From Clostridium_AW sp040797845 (GTDB taxonomy: Bacteria; Bacillota; Clostridia; Clostridiales; Clostridiaceae), in NCBI GenBank assembly GCA_040797845.1, contig JBFNFA010000011.1, positions 62,001 to 126,000 of the forward strand: a stretch of 64,000 nucleotides of DNA, written 5' to 3'. Below, one piece after another: positions 47,084-54,993 of the stretch. A model generated the notes under the pieces. It saw nothing but the letters and a program-made list of their open reading frames with translations, did not search any database and had not been told where the DNA came from. The stretch's first letter is position 1. Each line of letters begins with the position of its first letter. Position numbers and translations under genes: made by a program.

Positions 47084-47638
47084 TTATCTATTGCGGTTTA
47101 ATTTCAATTCCTCTAATTTTCTTTCTAATTCTTCAATAGTATTTTCTTCTTTTACTTCTGCCTCTTCTTCTCTTTCATCGCCATTTACAATAATTTCTTG
47201 TATTTCCATAGGTGAATTGCTAAGCATTTTCACATTTTCATACCAATTTAAAAACTCTTGATATATTATTTTTTCAATTTCTAATTTAGCTTTCATTAAT
47301 ACAGGTGAAGGATCTTTTAAAATTTCACTTATTAATTCTTTATCTCTTTCTTTATTTAAATCTAAATATATATTTGTAATTTCAGAAAATAATGTTAACA
47401 AAACATCCTCATCTGATATAGATGCATCAATAGAAGTATCTTTAACATTTAAATTATTAGTTAACAAATTTAATATTAATTCCTTTTGTTTCATATTTGG
47501 GTTATAAATCTCTATTGGATTTTCAACCACTTGCTTTACTTTTTCAAAATTTTCATAGATAGTTTTTATACTTCCATTCTCCTCATAAATTAAACATCTT
47601 ATATTTTCTCTTTTTAATTCACTTAAATTTATGGACAT
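47084..47638 (-). CDS. Tail assembly chaperone (gpG-like position)
   Basis: 184 aa, acidic, with a C-terminal coiled coil (EENTIEELERKLEELKLNRNR). It lies between the major tail protein and the tape measure, the fixed position of tail assembly chaperones that coat the tape measure during assembly. I find no slippery sequence and no second frame extending it. Its sequence does not match a chaperone family I can name, so the call rests on position and size. Confidence 0.6.
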   Translation of the reverse strand: MSINLSELKRENIRCLIYEENGSIKTIYENFEKVKQVVENPIEIYNPNMKQKELILNLLTNNLNVKDTSIDASISDEDVLLTLFSEITNIYLDLNKERDKELISEILKDPSPVLMKAKLEIEKIIYQEFLNWYENVKMLSNSPMEIQEIIVNGDEREEEAEVKEENTIEELERKLEELKLNRNR

Positions 47639-47719
47639 GAATAATTCCTCCTTATTTTATAAAAATAAAGGACATGTGTTAAACATATCCTTTTATTATT
47701 TTAATTTTTTATAATATGC

Positions 47720-47769
47720 TATTTTCTTTTACAATAATATAACTAATTATATCATTGTAAAAGAAAATA
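47720..47769. repeat. Long inverted repeat after the major tail protein gene
   Basis: Two 22-base arms (47720-47741 and 47748-47769) match with one mismatch around a six-base loop. The minus-strand transcript lacks a T-run after it, so it is not a normal terminator. It lies 58 bp downstream of the major tail protein stop codon. Such a hairpin may protect that abundant mRNA, set a processing site, or be a signal for the phage polymerase. Confidence 0.6.
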
Positions 47770-47827
47770 ATAGGCAGTTGTAATATTTAAACCACCTATT
47801 ATTAATATTTACTTTATAATTTCTTTA

Positions 47828-48598
47828 TTATTCTACAACTGAAATATCAAGTATTCCTTTTTCTCCTGAACTAAATACCCCTTCAAGTAAATCGAATTGC
47901 ATGTCTAGCTTAGTAACATTTGCAGCACTCATTGTTAATTGTAGTTCTGATTTTGGCTTAGCATTAGGTACATAGAAATGGAAGAATTTATCTATTCCAT
48001 CTTCATCTCTAACATGAGTATCCCCATAAATTTCATAGCTAGAAGGTTCACAATTTGCTTTTACTTTAAAGCTTTTACCATTTGGCATAGTTGTTGGTAG
48101 GTAAAAAGCAACAACTTTTGTTCCATCCGGTTGAGATCCACTATTAAAATTAATTGTTTTTAATGTTATTTCATATGTATCAGGATTCGTAACTTGTCCT
48201 TCTACTAATTCTTTTTCATGACTTATTAAATCTCTACCTAATACAAATAATTCTAAAGTTCCATCTTTAGGTGTATCCTTTAATTCAACCTTTCCATTCT
48301 CGATTGTAAGAACTTCCCTAGTAAGAACGTTTTGGATTCCTTCTTTAAAATCAGAACCTAATAAAATAGGTATCCATTTTAAATCAAACACTTCCGCACT
48401 TAATTTTAAAGTTCCATCAGTTGATGTAATCCAATTTATTTTCTTAACTCCTTTTTTTGTTGCATAGACCGCATTAGACTTTATATCAAATGAAGTTTCA
48501 TTACAATAGTCAGCATATAAAACTGTTTTTGATACACCATCTTTTCCTTTTCTTTTTAGTGTTACATTAGCACTGTCCTTAATACCTTTAATATCCAT
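47828..48598 (-). CDS. Major tail protein
   Basis: 256 aa, strand-rich. The opening (MDIKGIKDSANVTLKRKGKDGVSKTVLYADYCN) and the inner blocks (WIPILLGSDFKEGIQNVLTREVLTIENGKVEL, then YEITLKTINFNSGSQPDGTKVVAFYLP) fit tube-forming tail proteins of Siphoviridae in Firmicutes. It would form the hexameric rings of a flexible tail. GGGAGG precedes the ATG. Position, between the two chaperone-type genes, agrees. Confidence 0.75.
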   Translation of the reverse strand: MDIKGIKDSANVTLKRKGKDGVSKTVLYADYCNETSFDIKSNAVYATKKGVKKINWITSTDGTLKLSAEVFDLKWIPILLGSDFKEGIQNVLTREVLTIENGKVELKDTPKDGTLELFVLGRDLISHEKELVEGQVTNPDTYEITLKTINFNSGSQPDGTKVVAFYLPTTMPNGKSFKVKANCEPSSYEIYGDTHVRDEDGIDKFFHFYVPNAKPKSELQLTMSAANVTKLDMQFDLLEGVFSSGEKGILDISVVE

Positions 48599-48656
48599 TA
48601 TTAAATTCCTCCCTTATATTTTTTTATAAATAAAACTAAGAATTTTATTTAAATTC

Positions 48657-49385
48657 TTAGTCTAATTTCATTTTTATTGACCAATGCGTTAGATCTAATT
48701 CATTGTTTTCGTTTCCTGCTACTAAACATATATCGAGATTTTCTCTATATCTTTCTTTTTTCATAATATTTTCGTAAGCATTATTTATCTCCCATATAGT
48801 CATATTTTTTATAACATCTTTACTTATTAGACTATCCATTCCAAACTTAACTATATTGACAATTGTAGCAAAATTTATAATATCTTTCTTTGAGCTTTTA
48901 GCTCTTCCCTTCTGTGAAAGTTCCCATATTTGTTTTTGTCTTTCACTACTAAACATAGGGGACTTTTCTATGTTAATTTTTTCTGTACCATTCACCTCTA
49001 ATATAATTTTGCAAAACTCCTCGAAATTTTCTCTATTAATAGACTTATTTAAATCATTATTAAAAACATAACTATTCTCATGGGCATTTATGCTTATTTC
49101 TTTTTCTTGGATTTTACAAAAAAACTTCAAAGATTGTATGAAAAGACTGAGTACATCTATATATTCCTCGCTATCTCCATTTTTAATTTTTGTCCTTAAT
49201 AAATCAAAGTCACTAATATTATCATTAATTGTAAATATTTCTTTAGTAATTTTATAAGGAATTAATAATTTTTCATACTTATCTATACCAAACTTCATAA
49301 TATCTTTTAAAGTAGGTTGATATATAGTACAGATTCCATAAAAATTAATAGGCTCACCTACTACTAAATTTAGTTTATAATCCAT
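48657..49385 (-). CDS. Tail-operon protein, possibly assembly chaperone
   Basis: 242 aa. The second half (NFATIVNIVKFGMDSLISKDVIKNMTIWEINNAYENIMKKERYRENLDICLVAGNENN, given here only as its position about 165-225) looks like tail-chaperone proteins that end in a similar helical block before HWS. It lies directly before the major tail protein gene. A chaperone role is inferred; alternatively it is a tail-completion protein. No head-tail joining gene lies between it and the polymerase operon. Confidence 0.45.
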   Translation of the reverse strand: MDYKLNLVVGEPINFYGICTIYQPTLKDIMKFGIDKYEKLLIPYKITKEIFTINDNISDFDLLRTKIKNGDSEEYIDVLSLFIQSLKFFCKIQEKEISINAHENSYVFNNDLNKSINRENFEEFCKIILEVNGTEKINIEKSPMFSSERQKQIWELSQKGRAKSSKKDIINFATIVNIVKFGMDSLISKDVIKNMTIWEINNAYENIMKKERYRENLDICLVAGNENNELDLTHWSIKMKLD

Positions 49386-49436
49386 ATTTATTCCCTCTAA
49401 TTAAAATTTGTAATACTATGACACAATTAATATCCT

Positions 49437-49607
49437 TTAATAAGAAAATTGTTTATCACAATAGGGGCAATCACATATAGATGCTCCTCTTACTTTTTGG
49501 ATATATCCGTTCTCTTTAGCCTCAATAATGTCTATTCTCTCACTGCAAAATTTACACTTTACATATTCATTTTTAACCTTTTTAACTTTACCGTTTTCTT
49601 TTAACAA
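49437..49607 (-). CDS. Small zinc-ribbon protein (Com-like)
   Basis: 56 aa, starting at TTG after AAAGAG. Four cysteines are arranged CKFC (residues about 19-22) and CPYC (about 48-51), with a further C two residues before the second pair and a basic N-terminus (KKVKN). The layout resembles the Com-type zinc ribbons of phage Mu and prophages, which regulate translation. It is too short for a standard ORF cut-off. It lies between the polymerase operon and the tail genes. Confidence 0.55.
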   Translation of the reverse strand: MLKENGKVKKVKNEYVKCKFCSERIDIIEAKENGYIQKVRGASICDCPYCDKQFSY

Positions 49608-49652
49608 GACAATTCACTCTTTCTTAAATATTTTATTAATATTTATTTTATA

Positions 49653-49720
49653 AAGGACTACTCTTCCAACTTTTATTCTATCTATCGGATTAATACAATA
49701 ATGAATTTGGGGTAGTCCTT
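49653..49720. terminator. Weak hairpin between polymerase operon and tail genes
   Basis: AAGGACTAC and GTAGTCCTT form a perfect nine-base stem with a long loop, 72 bp downstream of the 290-aa protein gene. The minus strand has only TTTAT after it, so termination would be partial. Confidence 0.45.
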
Positions 49721-49791
49721 AGAAAGATATACTCATCTCTTTCCATACTGATAAATAAGCTATTAAAAATGTATTCAAATTGTTTATATTA

Positions 49792-50664
49792 CTATCTTAT
49801 ATGTATTTTCCCATTGGTGGTTATTTTTCTTTTTTTATTATATCGTATATATTTTTCCAATTTCTTTTCCCTAGCACAAATGTGACAGTATTTAGTGCGA
49901 TTGCTAGTCTTCTCAGTAAACTTACCACAAATTTCACAATATATATATTCTTTGTATTTACTGATTCCTGCAACTTTTCTTACATAATTTTTATAGTATC
50001 CACTTAAACTCTTACAGAAATAAGAAATGATATAATTGTCTTCATTCCATCCATCAATAATTACACTATCTATTTCCCAGCTGTCATCTTCTATTTCCTC
50101 TAGTGGTTTATAATTTTCAAATATTTTCTCTATAAAATCATTTACAATATTTTTATGTTCATTCCATGTTATATTTAATTTATTCGATGTGGACTGTTTT
50201 TTGTACATTTCAGCCTCATCAAGAGATCTTTCTATTTTATCTTTGATATCTACAATATTTATGCTTTCTTCTGCTATTGTGTTTCTTACTAATTTTATGT
50301 ATTCATTTTTAGGAACTGTTATACATTTATAGTATTCACTTTTATAATATGTATCTTTGTCACAATAATAGCCGTATAGGTTATTAATTTTAACCCTTAT
50401 GTAATCAATAGAATTTAATTTGCTTTTATATTTCCCTTTAGCAACCATGTATTCTATACTTTCATGAGGTGTAAATATATCAATAAGTCTCTGATCTTTT
50501 ATCAAATCTCTATCAACGGTATAATTATATTTTCTTTTATATTTTTTAAATTTGCACTTACTCCCCCATAGCATTTTCTTAAATTCTTTTAATATAGCTT
50601 CTTTTTCACTTTTATCACCTATTTCATAATCATAAAGCATTTCACTTAAATCAATTCTATTCAT
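49792..50664 (-). CDS. Zinc-finger protein encoded with the RNA polymerase
   Basis: About 290 aa from the ATG at 50664, which overlaps the last eight bases of the polymerase gene (ATGAATAG), with GGGGG upstream. The N-terminal 230 residues are helical, acidic and unassigned. Residues about 240-270 form a four-cysteine zinc ribbon (CEIC, then CHIC) followed by a basic tail ending KRKITTNGKIHIR. Coupled translation suggests a partner of the polymerase, for example a promoter-recognition or termination factor. No known family matches. Confidence 0.6.
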   Translation of the reverse strand: MNRIDLSEMLYDYEIGDKSEKEAILKEFKKMLWGSKCKFKKYKRKYNYTVDRDLIKDQRLIDIFTPHESIEYMVAKGKYKSKLNSIDYIRVKINNLYGYYCDKDTYYKSEYYKCITVPKNEYIKLVRNTIAEESINIVDIKDKIERSLDEAEMYKKQSTSNKLNITWNEHKNIVNDFIEKIFENYKPLEEIEDDSWEIDSVIIDGWNEDNYIISYFCKSLSGYYKNYVRKVAGISKYKEYIYCEICGKFTEKTSNRTKYCHICAREKKLEKYIRYNKKRKITTNGKIHIR

Positions 50665-53305
50665 CCGTATCCCCCTCATTTATATCAGCTAACTTATACC
50701 ATCTTCCTAAATATTCTTTTGAATCTCTATCCCCTTTACTTGTTTCAACGATTTTTTGAGGATTATTTTTACTATTGTTCTTTAAATTTTCTAGCATTGT
50801 ATCCCCACACATTGACCAACAAAAAACCTTATCTCTATTTTTAAACTTATAGCATATTTTAACTAAATAATTAGTGATAACTTTTTTGTCCAAAGGTATT
50901 TCATTAATTATACTTCTGTATTTTTCAAATAATATATCTAATTGACTATCTGTGTCATCTTTATCTATTTCAACATCTGAATTGGCCAAGTCTTGTTCAT
51001 CCTTGTTGTTTTTATCTTCGTTATCAATTATTGAATAAAATTCATATATAAAATTTTTATATATTTTAGTTAACATTTTTTCTATATGTAAGTCATCTGT
51101 TGGAATGTCCTTATTAATAAGAAATGAAGATGTATCAATCACTTCATAATTCCATATTAGATCCCTTTCCCATTGTAAAATATAATCACATAATTCATTC
51201 ATCGGAGAGGATGACTTGTAAGCATTATAGGGAAGCTTGTCTTCTTCGATTTCAATATCTTTATTAATATTTTTTATATTATTATAAGCCTTTAGTTTTT
51301 TAGGATAGCTATACAGTAAAAAATACGGTATTTTCTTATTTCTTTTTCTTAATGATTGACTTATGTGCCACCTGGTGGAAGTCTTTATAAAATCAATTTC
51401 TTTACCTTGAGTAATCCTCAGTATAGCAATATCATCTTTGTTTTTTTGTTTGTATTTTTCATTATCGGTAACTACATTTAATATGCTGGTAGCTACGTTA
51501 GTAATTTCACCTATGCGATTATCTCTTGTATTACATTCATATTCCACTATATTTTCTAAAGTATAATCTTTAGCTACATCTGTAGCTTTATCTGTCATAT
51601 CAATTATTATTGGGTATTCTATTACTGAATCAATTAATAGCTTTTCTTTACATAAGTTCACCAAATCTCCATCAACATCCATTCCACCTTGTTGCGGCAG
51701 TGAAATATCATACATAGAAAACATTACAATATTATTTTCTTTAAAATAATCTAAATATTTATCAGTTAACTCATTAGAGCTTATGCTAACCTTATTTACT
51801 TCTGAAGGATCTATTAATGGTGAGCGAAGGGATACGCATTCCCCTTCAGGGAGAGTTTTGCAATATATTTCCTTGGCTCCTATGCATCCTTTCACATCTA
51901 GCCCACCGCAATATTGAAGAAATCCTATAATATCCCCAACTGCTATATGATAAAATCCATTTGAATATATTTTCCCAAACTTCAATTGATTTATTGATTT
52001 TTTTAACATTCTAATTAGCGTTTTCTTTATACAAATATCTTGTAACATATTATCATTTATCATTATAGCTTTTATATAATTACTGTTTATATCTTTTAAT
52101 GAATTAGTTTCAGTTATTCCTAAATATTTTAATGTGTATAACTTATCTCCTTTTATAATCTTTTCAAATAAGTCTGTAGAATACTCAGCTAATTTTATTA
52201 ATTTACTTTTATTATCCTCTTTTGAGAAATCAAACTTACCTTTATTTTTATCTTTGGAGTTAAACCATTGAACATACTTATTATTTAAAAAGTCATGACA
52301 CTGTAAGTATTGAAAGTTTTGTCTTGAATATAAATCTATATCTTTAATGTTATGATTATATTTACTAATTCCAAGCTGAAACTTATATTCATTTACTCTA
52401 TTTAAATATTCATTCCATCCTTCTTTTCCGAAACTATCTTTGAATATACTATATCCCTTCCACATTGATTTTGTCCAAATGCAATCAATCTTTTCAACAT
52501 CATGGTACATTCCAAATATATCCTTAATTTTAGTTACTCTCATATCTTTATAATATTCTTGTATTGGTGCTTGAGTACTCATACCTTTCATAAAAGGAAG
52601 CCTTATTTGAAACGAAATAGCATCATGTTTTAAACCTATAGCTTCTTTCCATAACTTACTGATTTTTTCTGTATGACATCCCATACCATCAAATGGAGAT
52701 ATCTTTACATCATGTAGTCCTTCCTTTACTAACTTTTTATGATATTTTATTTTGTTACCATCTTCATCCTCAAATTCATCAGGTTCAGTAGAAACGTATC
52801 TAACATATTGATTTGGCAATACTTTTTCATAATCATCAACAATAATTATGTAAGGCAATGGAGAATCAACTATTTCACAAGCGCTAAGTATAAGATTTCG
52901 ATAAGCTTCATATTTACTTATTACACATGATTTAGGTATTATCCCCAGTTGACTTCGCTCTGTAATATTTTTAAAATAATCTTCGCTTATAAAAACTGTA
53001 ATACCATTTTTAGCTTGAGAAGCTGATTTTCCTATTCTTAAAAATTTAACATTGTTGCAATAAAAACCATCCTTTAAAATATGTATTAATTGCTCATTTT
53101 TGCTTTTATTTTTAGATTCAACAAATATTAATTCATCTATATTCGTGGTTTTATAACCTCTTAGCAATTCTATTTGTCTAAACAAAGCATTGCCTTGCTG
53201 CTGTATTAAGAAATTCTTCTCATCATCTTTATCTATGTTTATATTATATTTATTTTTTATTATGTAACTTATATTTATTTTTTTTAATCTATACATTTCT
53301 ATCAA
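50657..53305 (-). CDS. Single-chain RNA polymerase of the YonO/QDE-1 (double-psi beta-barrel) superfamily
   Basis: 882 aa. Landmarks shared with eukaryotic RNA-dependent polymerases and phage SPbeta YonO occur in order: DGMG (206-209), FQIRLPFMKG (232-241), RSPLIDPSEV (494-503) and the catalytic DVDGD (543-547), whose aspartates bind Mg2+. YonO, about the same length, is a DNA-dependent polymerase that transcribes SPbeta late genes, so that role is inferred here. The gene starts at a TTG with GGAGGGG eight bases before it. It follows the LexA-controlled gene and precedes the tail operon on the same strand. An RNA-templated activity cannot be excluded from sequence. Confidence 0.85.
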   Translation of the reverse strand: MIEMYRLKKINISYIIKNKYNINIDKDDEKNFLIQQQGNALFRQIELLRGYKTTNIDELIFVESKNKSKNEQLIHILKDGFYCNNVKFLRIGKSASQAKNGITVFISEDYFKNITERSQLGIIPKSCVISKYEAYRNLILSACEIVDSPLPYIIIVDDYEKVLPNQYVRYVSTEPDEFEDEDGNKIKYHKKLVKEGLHDVKISPFDGMGCHTEKISKLWKEAIGLKHDAISFQIRLPFMKGMSTQAPIQEYYKDMRVTKIKDIFGMYHDVEKIDCIWTKSMWKGYSIFKDSFGKEGWNEYLNRVNEYKFQLGISKYNHNIKDIDLYSRQNFQYLQCHDFLNNKYVQWFNSKDKNKGKFDFSKEDNKSKLIKLAEYSTDLFEKIIKGDKLYTLKYLGITETNSLKDINSNYIKAIMINDNMLQDICIKKTLIRMLKKSINQLKFGKIYSNGFYHIAVGDIIGFLQYCGGLDVKGCIGAKEIYCKTLPEGECVSLRSPLIDPSEVNKVSISSNELTDKYLDYFKENNIVMFSMYDISLPQQGGMDVDGDLVNLCKEKLLIDSVIEYPIIIDMTDKATDVAKDYTLENIVEYECNTRDNRIGEITNVATSILNVVTDNEKYKQKNKDDIAILRITQGKEIDFIKTSTRWHISQSLRKRNKKIPYFLLYSYPKKLKAYNNIKNINKDIEIEEDKLPYNAYKSSSPMNELCDYILQWERDLIWNYEVIDTSSFLINKDIPTDDLHIEKMLTKIYKNFIYEFYSIIDNEDKNNKDEQDLANSDVEIDKDDTDSQLDILFEKYRSIINEIPLDKKVITNYLVKICYKFKNRDKVFCWSMCGDTMLENLKNNSKNNPQKIVETSKGDRDSKEYLGRWYKLADINEGDTDE

Positions 53306-53475
53306 TATTCTTTCCCCTCCACGCAGAATATGTCAACGATATTCTTTATGATTATTTTTATTATTTATTTTTTTATATTTATTTTGTAAATATTGTTCTA
53401 AATTAACTATTCTATATCTCTTCTATCTATTTTATAAATTATATTTTTTATATTAATATAATTAGGTTTGAGCAA

Positions 53476-53508
53476 AACCTGTACAATCTATTTTATATCG
53501 TACAGGTT
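53476..53508 (-). terminator. Hairpin between the LexA-controlled gene and the polymerase gene
   Basis: AACCTGTAC and GTACAGGTT form a perfect nine-base stem, with TTTT following on the minus strand. It lies directly downstream of the 84-aa gene and 170 bp before the polymerase start, so it may attenuate polymerase expression. The 170 bp hold no ORF and no clear promoter. Confidence 0.55.
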
Positions 53509-53514
53509 GCTGCT

Positions 53515-53769
53515 TTATGCTGTATGGATTTTTAATATGTAATTATTTCCTATTAATTCTATATCCATATCTATACCAATCTCTTTAATTTCATCGTTAT
53601 ATATCACTACAGGACTTACTCTATCAAATTCATCTTCAAGAATTAATACATCTTCCATTGAGTTACAAACAAACTTTTCAATATTAATTGCCATTGAAAT
53701 AGGCGTTACCATATCAATGCAAACACATTTACCCTCTAAGTTTTGTAAATGATCTAGTAATTGTTCCAT
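53515..53769 (-). CDS. LexA-controlled small protein at the head of the polymerase operon
   Basis: 84 aa from the ATG at 53769, with GGGAGAGGG upstream. A longer frame from 53850 lacks a ribosome site and would begin inside the promoter, so I reject it. The sequence (MEQLLDHLQNLEGKCVCIDMVTP, then VVIYNDEIKEIGIDMDIELIG) is acidic with alternating strands; no family is recognised. A position directly after a LexA box suggests an antirepressor or antiterminator, by analogy with small induction factors in SPbeta such as YosL. That is inference. Confidence 0.6.
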   Translation of the reverse strand: MEQLLDHLQNLEGKCVCIDMVTPISMAINIEKFVCNSMEDVLILEDEFDRVSPVVIYNDEIKEIGIDMDIELIGNNYILKIHTA

Positions 53770-53795
53770 TAAACCCTCTCCCATCATTACATGTT

Positions 53796-53809
53796 CGAAC
53801 GTATGTTCT
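53796..53809. promoter_or_regulatory. LexA (SOS) box
   Basis: The sequence contains CGAACGTATGTTCT, matching the Gram-positive SOS-box consensus CGAAC-N4-GTTC. It begins 10 bp downstream of a -10 box, so LexA would cover the transcription start and block it until DNA damage. Confidence 0.85.
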
Positions 53810-53818
53810 GATAGTATT

Positions 53819-53847
53819 ATTATATTACCAATTTTAGTTTTATGCAA
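53819..53847 (-). promoter_or_regulatory. Sigma-A promoter under LexA control
   Basis: On the minus strand TTGCAT and TATAAT are separated by exactly 17 bp. It lies immediately upstream of the LexA box and 50 bp before the 84-aa gene start, and after the terminator of the preceding operon. Confidence 0.85.
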
Positions 53848-53931
53848 CACTATACGAAGGTATTAATTCGACATAATTCTCCATTTATGTTTCATTATAT
53901 TTTTTTATATTTATTGTATTACTAACTAAAA

Positions 53932-53953
53932 AAAGTGGTTTTTAAACCACTTT
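53932..53953 (-). terminator. Terminator of the repressor operon
   Basis: AAAGTGG and CCACTTT with inner TTT/AAA pairs form a strong stem followed by seven T on the minus strand. It ends the two-gene control operon before the LexA-regulated promoter. Confidence 0.9.
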
Positions 53954-53956
53954 CCT

Positions 53957-54991
53957 CTAGTCTCTTCCTCTAATACTATCTACACTATCAGTATTAAATC
54001 TAGTTAAATATAATTGTTTTAAAGTAAAATATGTTTTCTCATTTTGTCCAGATTCTGTAACAACTCTTATATAATCTTCTTTATTTAAATATCCTTGTTC
54101 TTCTTCTATCTCTAGCAATTTATATAACATCCCACTTTGATATATGCTTTGAGTAGTTAAATATGGCATTTTAACTGATATAGCCAGTCTTTTTATTCTT
54201 GAATTAATGGCAGTCCAGTTTATAGATTCGTATTCATCTTTAGTACGTTTTTTTCCCCCTATCACTGGCTGTCTAAATACATATCCGTTATAAGGTAATG
54301 GATATAACAACTCATATTCCTTGTTATTTCTTACTCTAACTCTTTTATAATCTGTTTCCAATAATGCTTGATTTAAATAATGTAGTGTAATTTCTTTTAC
54401 ATGAACTATGCGTTCATTGATTATATTTCCATCATCATCTTTTGTTCTAACTGTTACAGTTTTATTCTTGTAATCAATGTCACTTTTCATTAAATTTACT
54501 AATTCTTGATTTTGAGTACCTTTTATTCCTTCATGTAGGCATAACATTGCTGCAATATCCTGAATATTTAACGCCTTTGTTCTTTCATTATTTACAAATA
54601 TATTAATTATTTCATCATAAGATATAAAATTATTTACTTTGAATACATACTTCTCTAAATCATCTTGTGTAAAATATGAAGTCACTGGTACATTGCAATA
54701 TCCATTTTCATAAGCCCATGTTATATAGCTATCTAGTATTGAAAATCTAGTTATTAATGACTTTAAGGACTTACATTTTAATACTTTTAATACTTCTTCA
54801 AATTCTATTTTACTCATTTCAAATATATCTCTATTATAATCATTTTCAGCAATTGCAGTTAATCTAAATGTGCCTAGTATGGTTTTTAATGTATTTTCAA
54901 CCTCATTTAATTGGTCCATATATGCCTCTTTAATATCTCTGTTGAATAATCTTGTTTCATCATCAAAACCTGTTTTATTATATGCAATCAT
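53957..54991 (-). CDS. Tyrosine-recombinase-fold protein with lost catalytic residues (MrpR/YopR-like)
   Basis: 344 aa with the two-domain layout of tyrosine recombinases. Catalytic positions are replaced: the first Arg is Lys157 (in HEGIKGTQNQEL), and the HDLRHT block reads QSIYQS (281-286), losing both His and Arg. It therefore cannot cut DNA normally and is more likely a DNA-binding regulator. SPbeta MrpR (YopR), the master repressor, has such a recombinase fold without activity, and it follows yopQ as here. It ends at a terminator, two bases after the upstream gene, and is the best candidate for the element's repressor. Confidence 0.75.
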   Translation of the reverse strand: MIAYNKTGFDDETRLFNRDIKEAYMDQLNEVENTLKTILGTFRLTAIAENDYNRDIFEMSKIEFEEVLKVLKCKSLKSLITRFSILDSYITWAYENGYCNVPVTSYFTQDDLEKYVFKVNNFISYDEIINIFVNNERTKALNIQDIAAMLCLHEGIKGTQNQELVNLMKSDIDYKNKTVTVRTKDDDGNIINERIVHVKEITLHYLNQALLETDYKRVRVRNNKEYELLYPLPYNGYVFRQPVIGGKKRTKDEYESINWTAINSRIKRLAISVKMPYLTTQSIYQSGMLYKLLEIEEEQGYLNKEDYIRVVTESGQNEKTYFTLKQLYLTRFNTDSVDSIRGRD

Positions 54992-54993
54992 AC

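Noticed and set aside
53770..53850. N-terminal 27 codons of the 111-codon ORF as coding
   Set aside because: The stretch contains a consensus promoter and LexA box, and has no ribosome site; the ATG at 53769 has a strong one.
53957..54991. Active phage integrase
   Set aside because: Arg, His and Arg of the catalytic set are replaced, and it sits in a control operon rather than at an attachment site.
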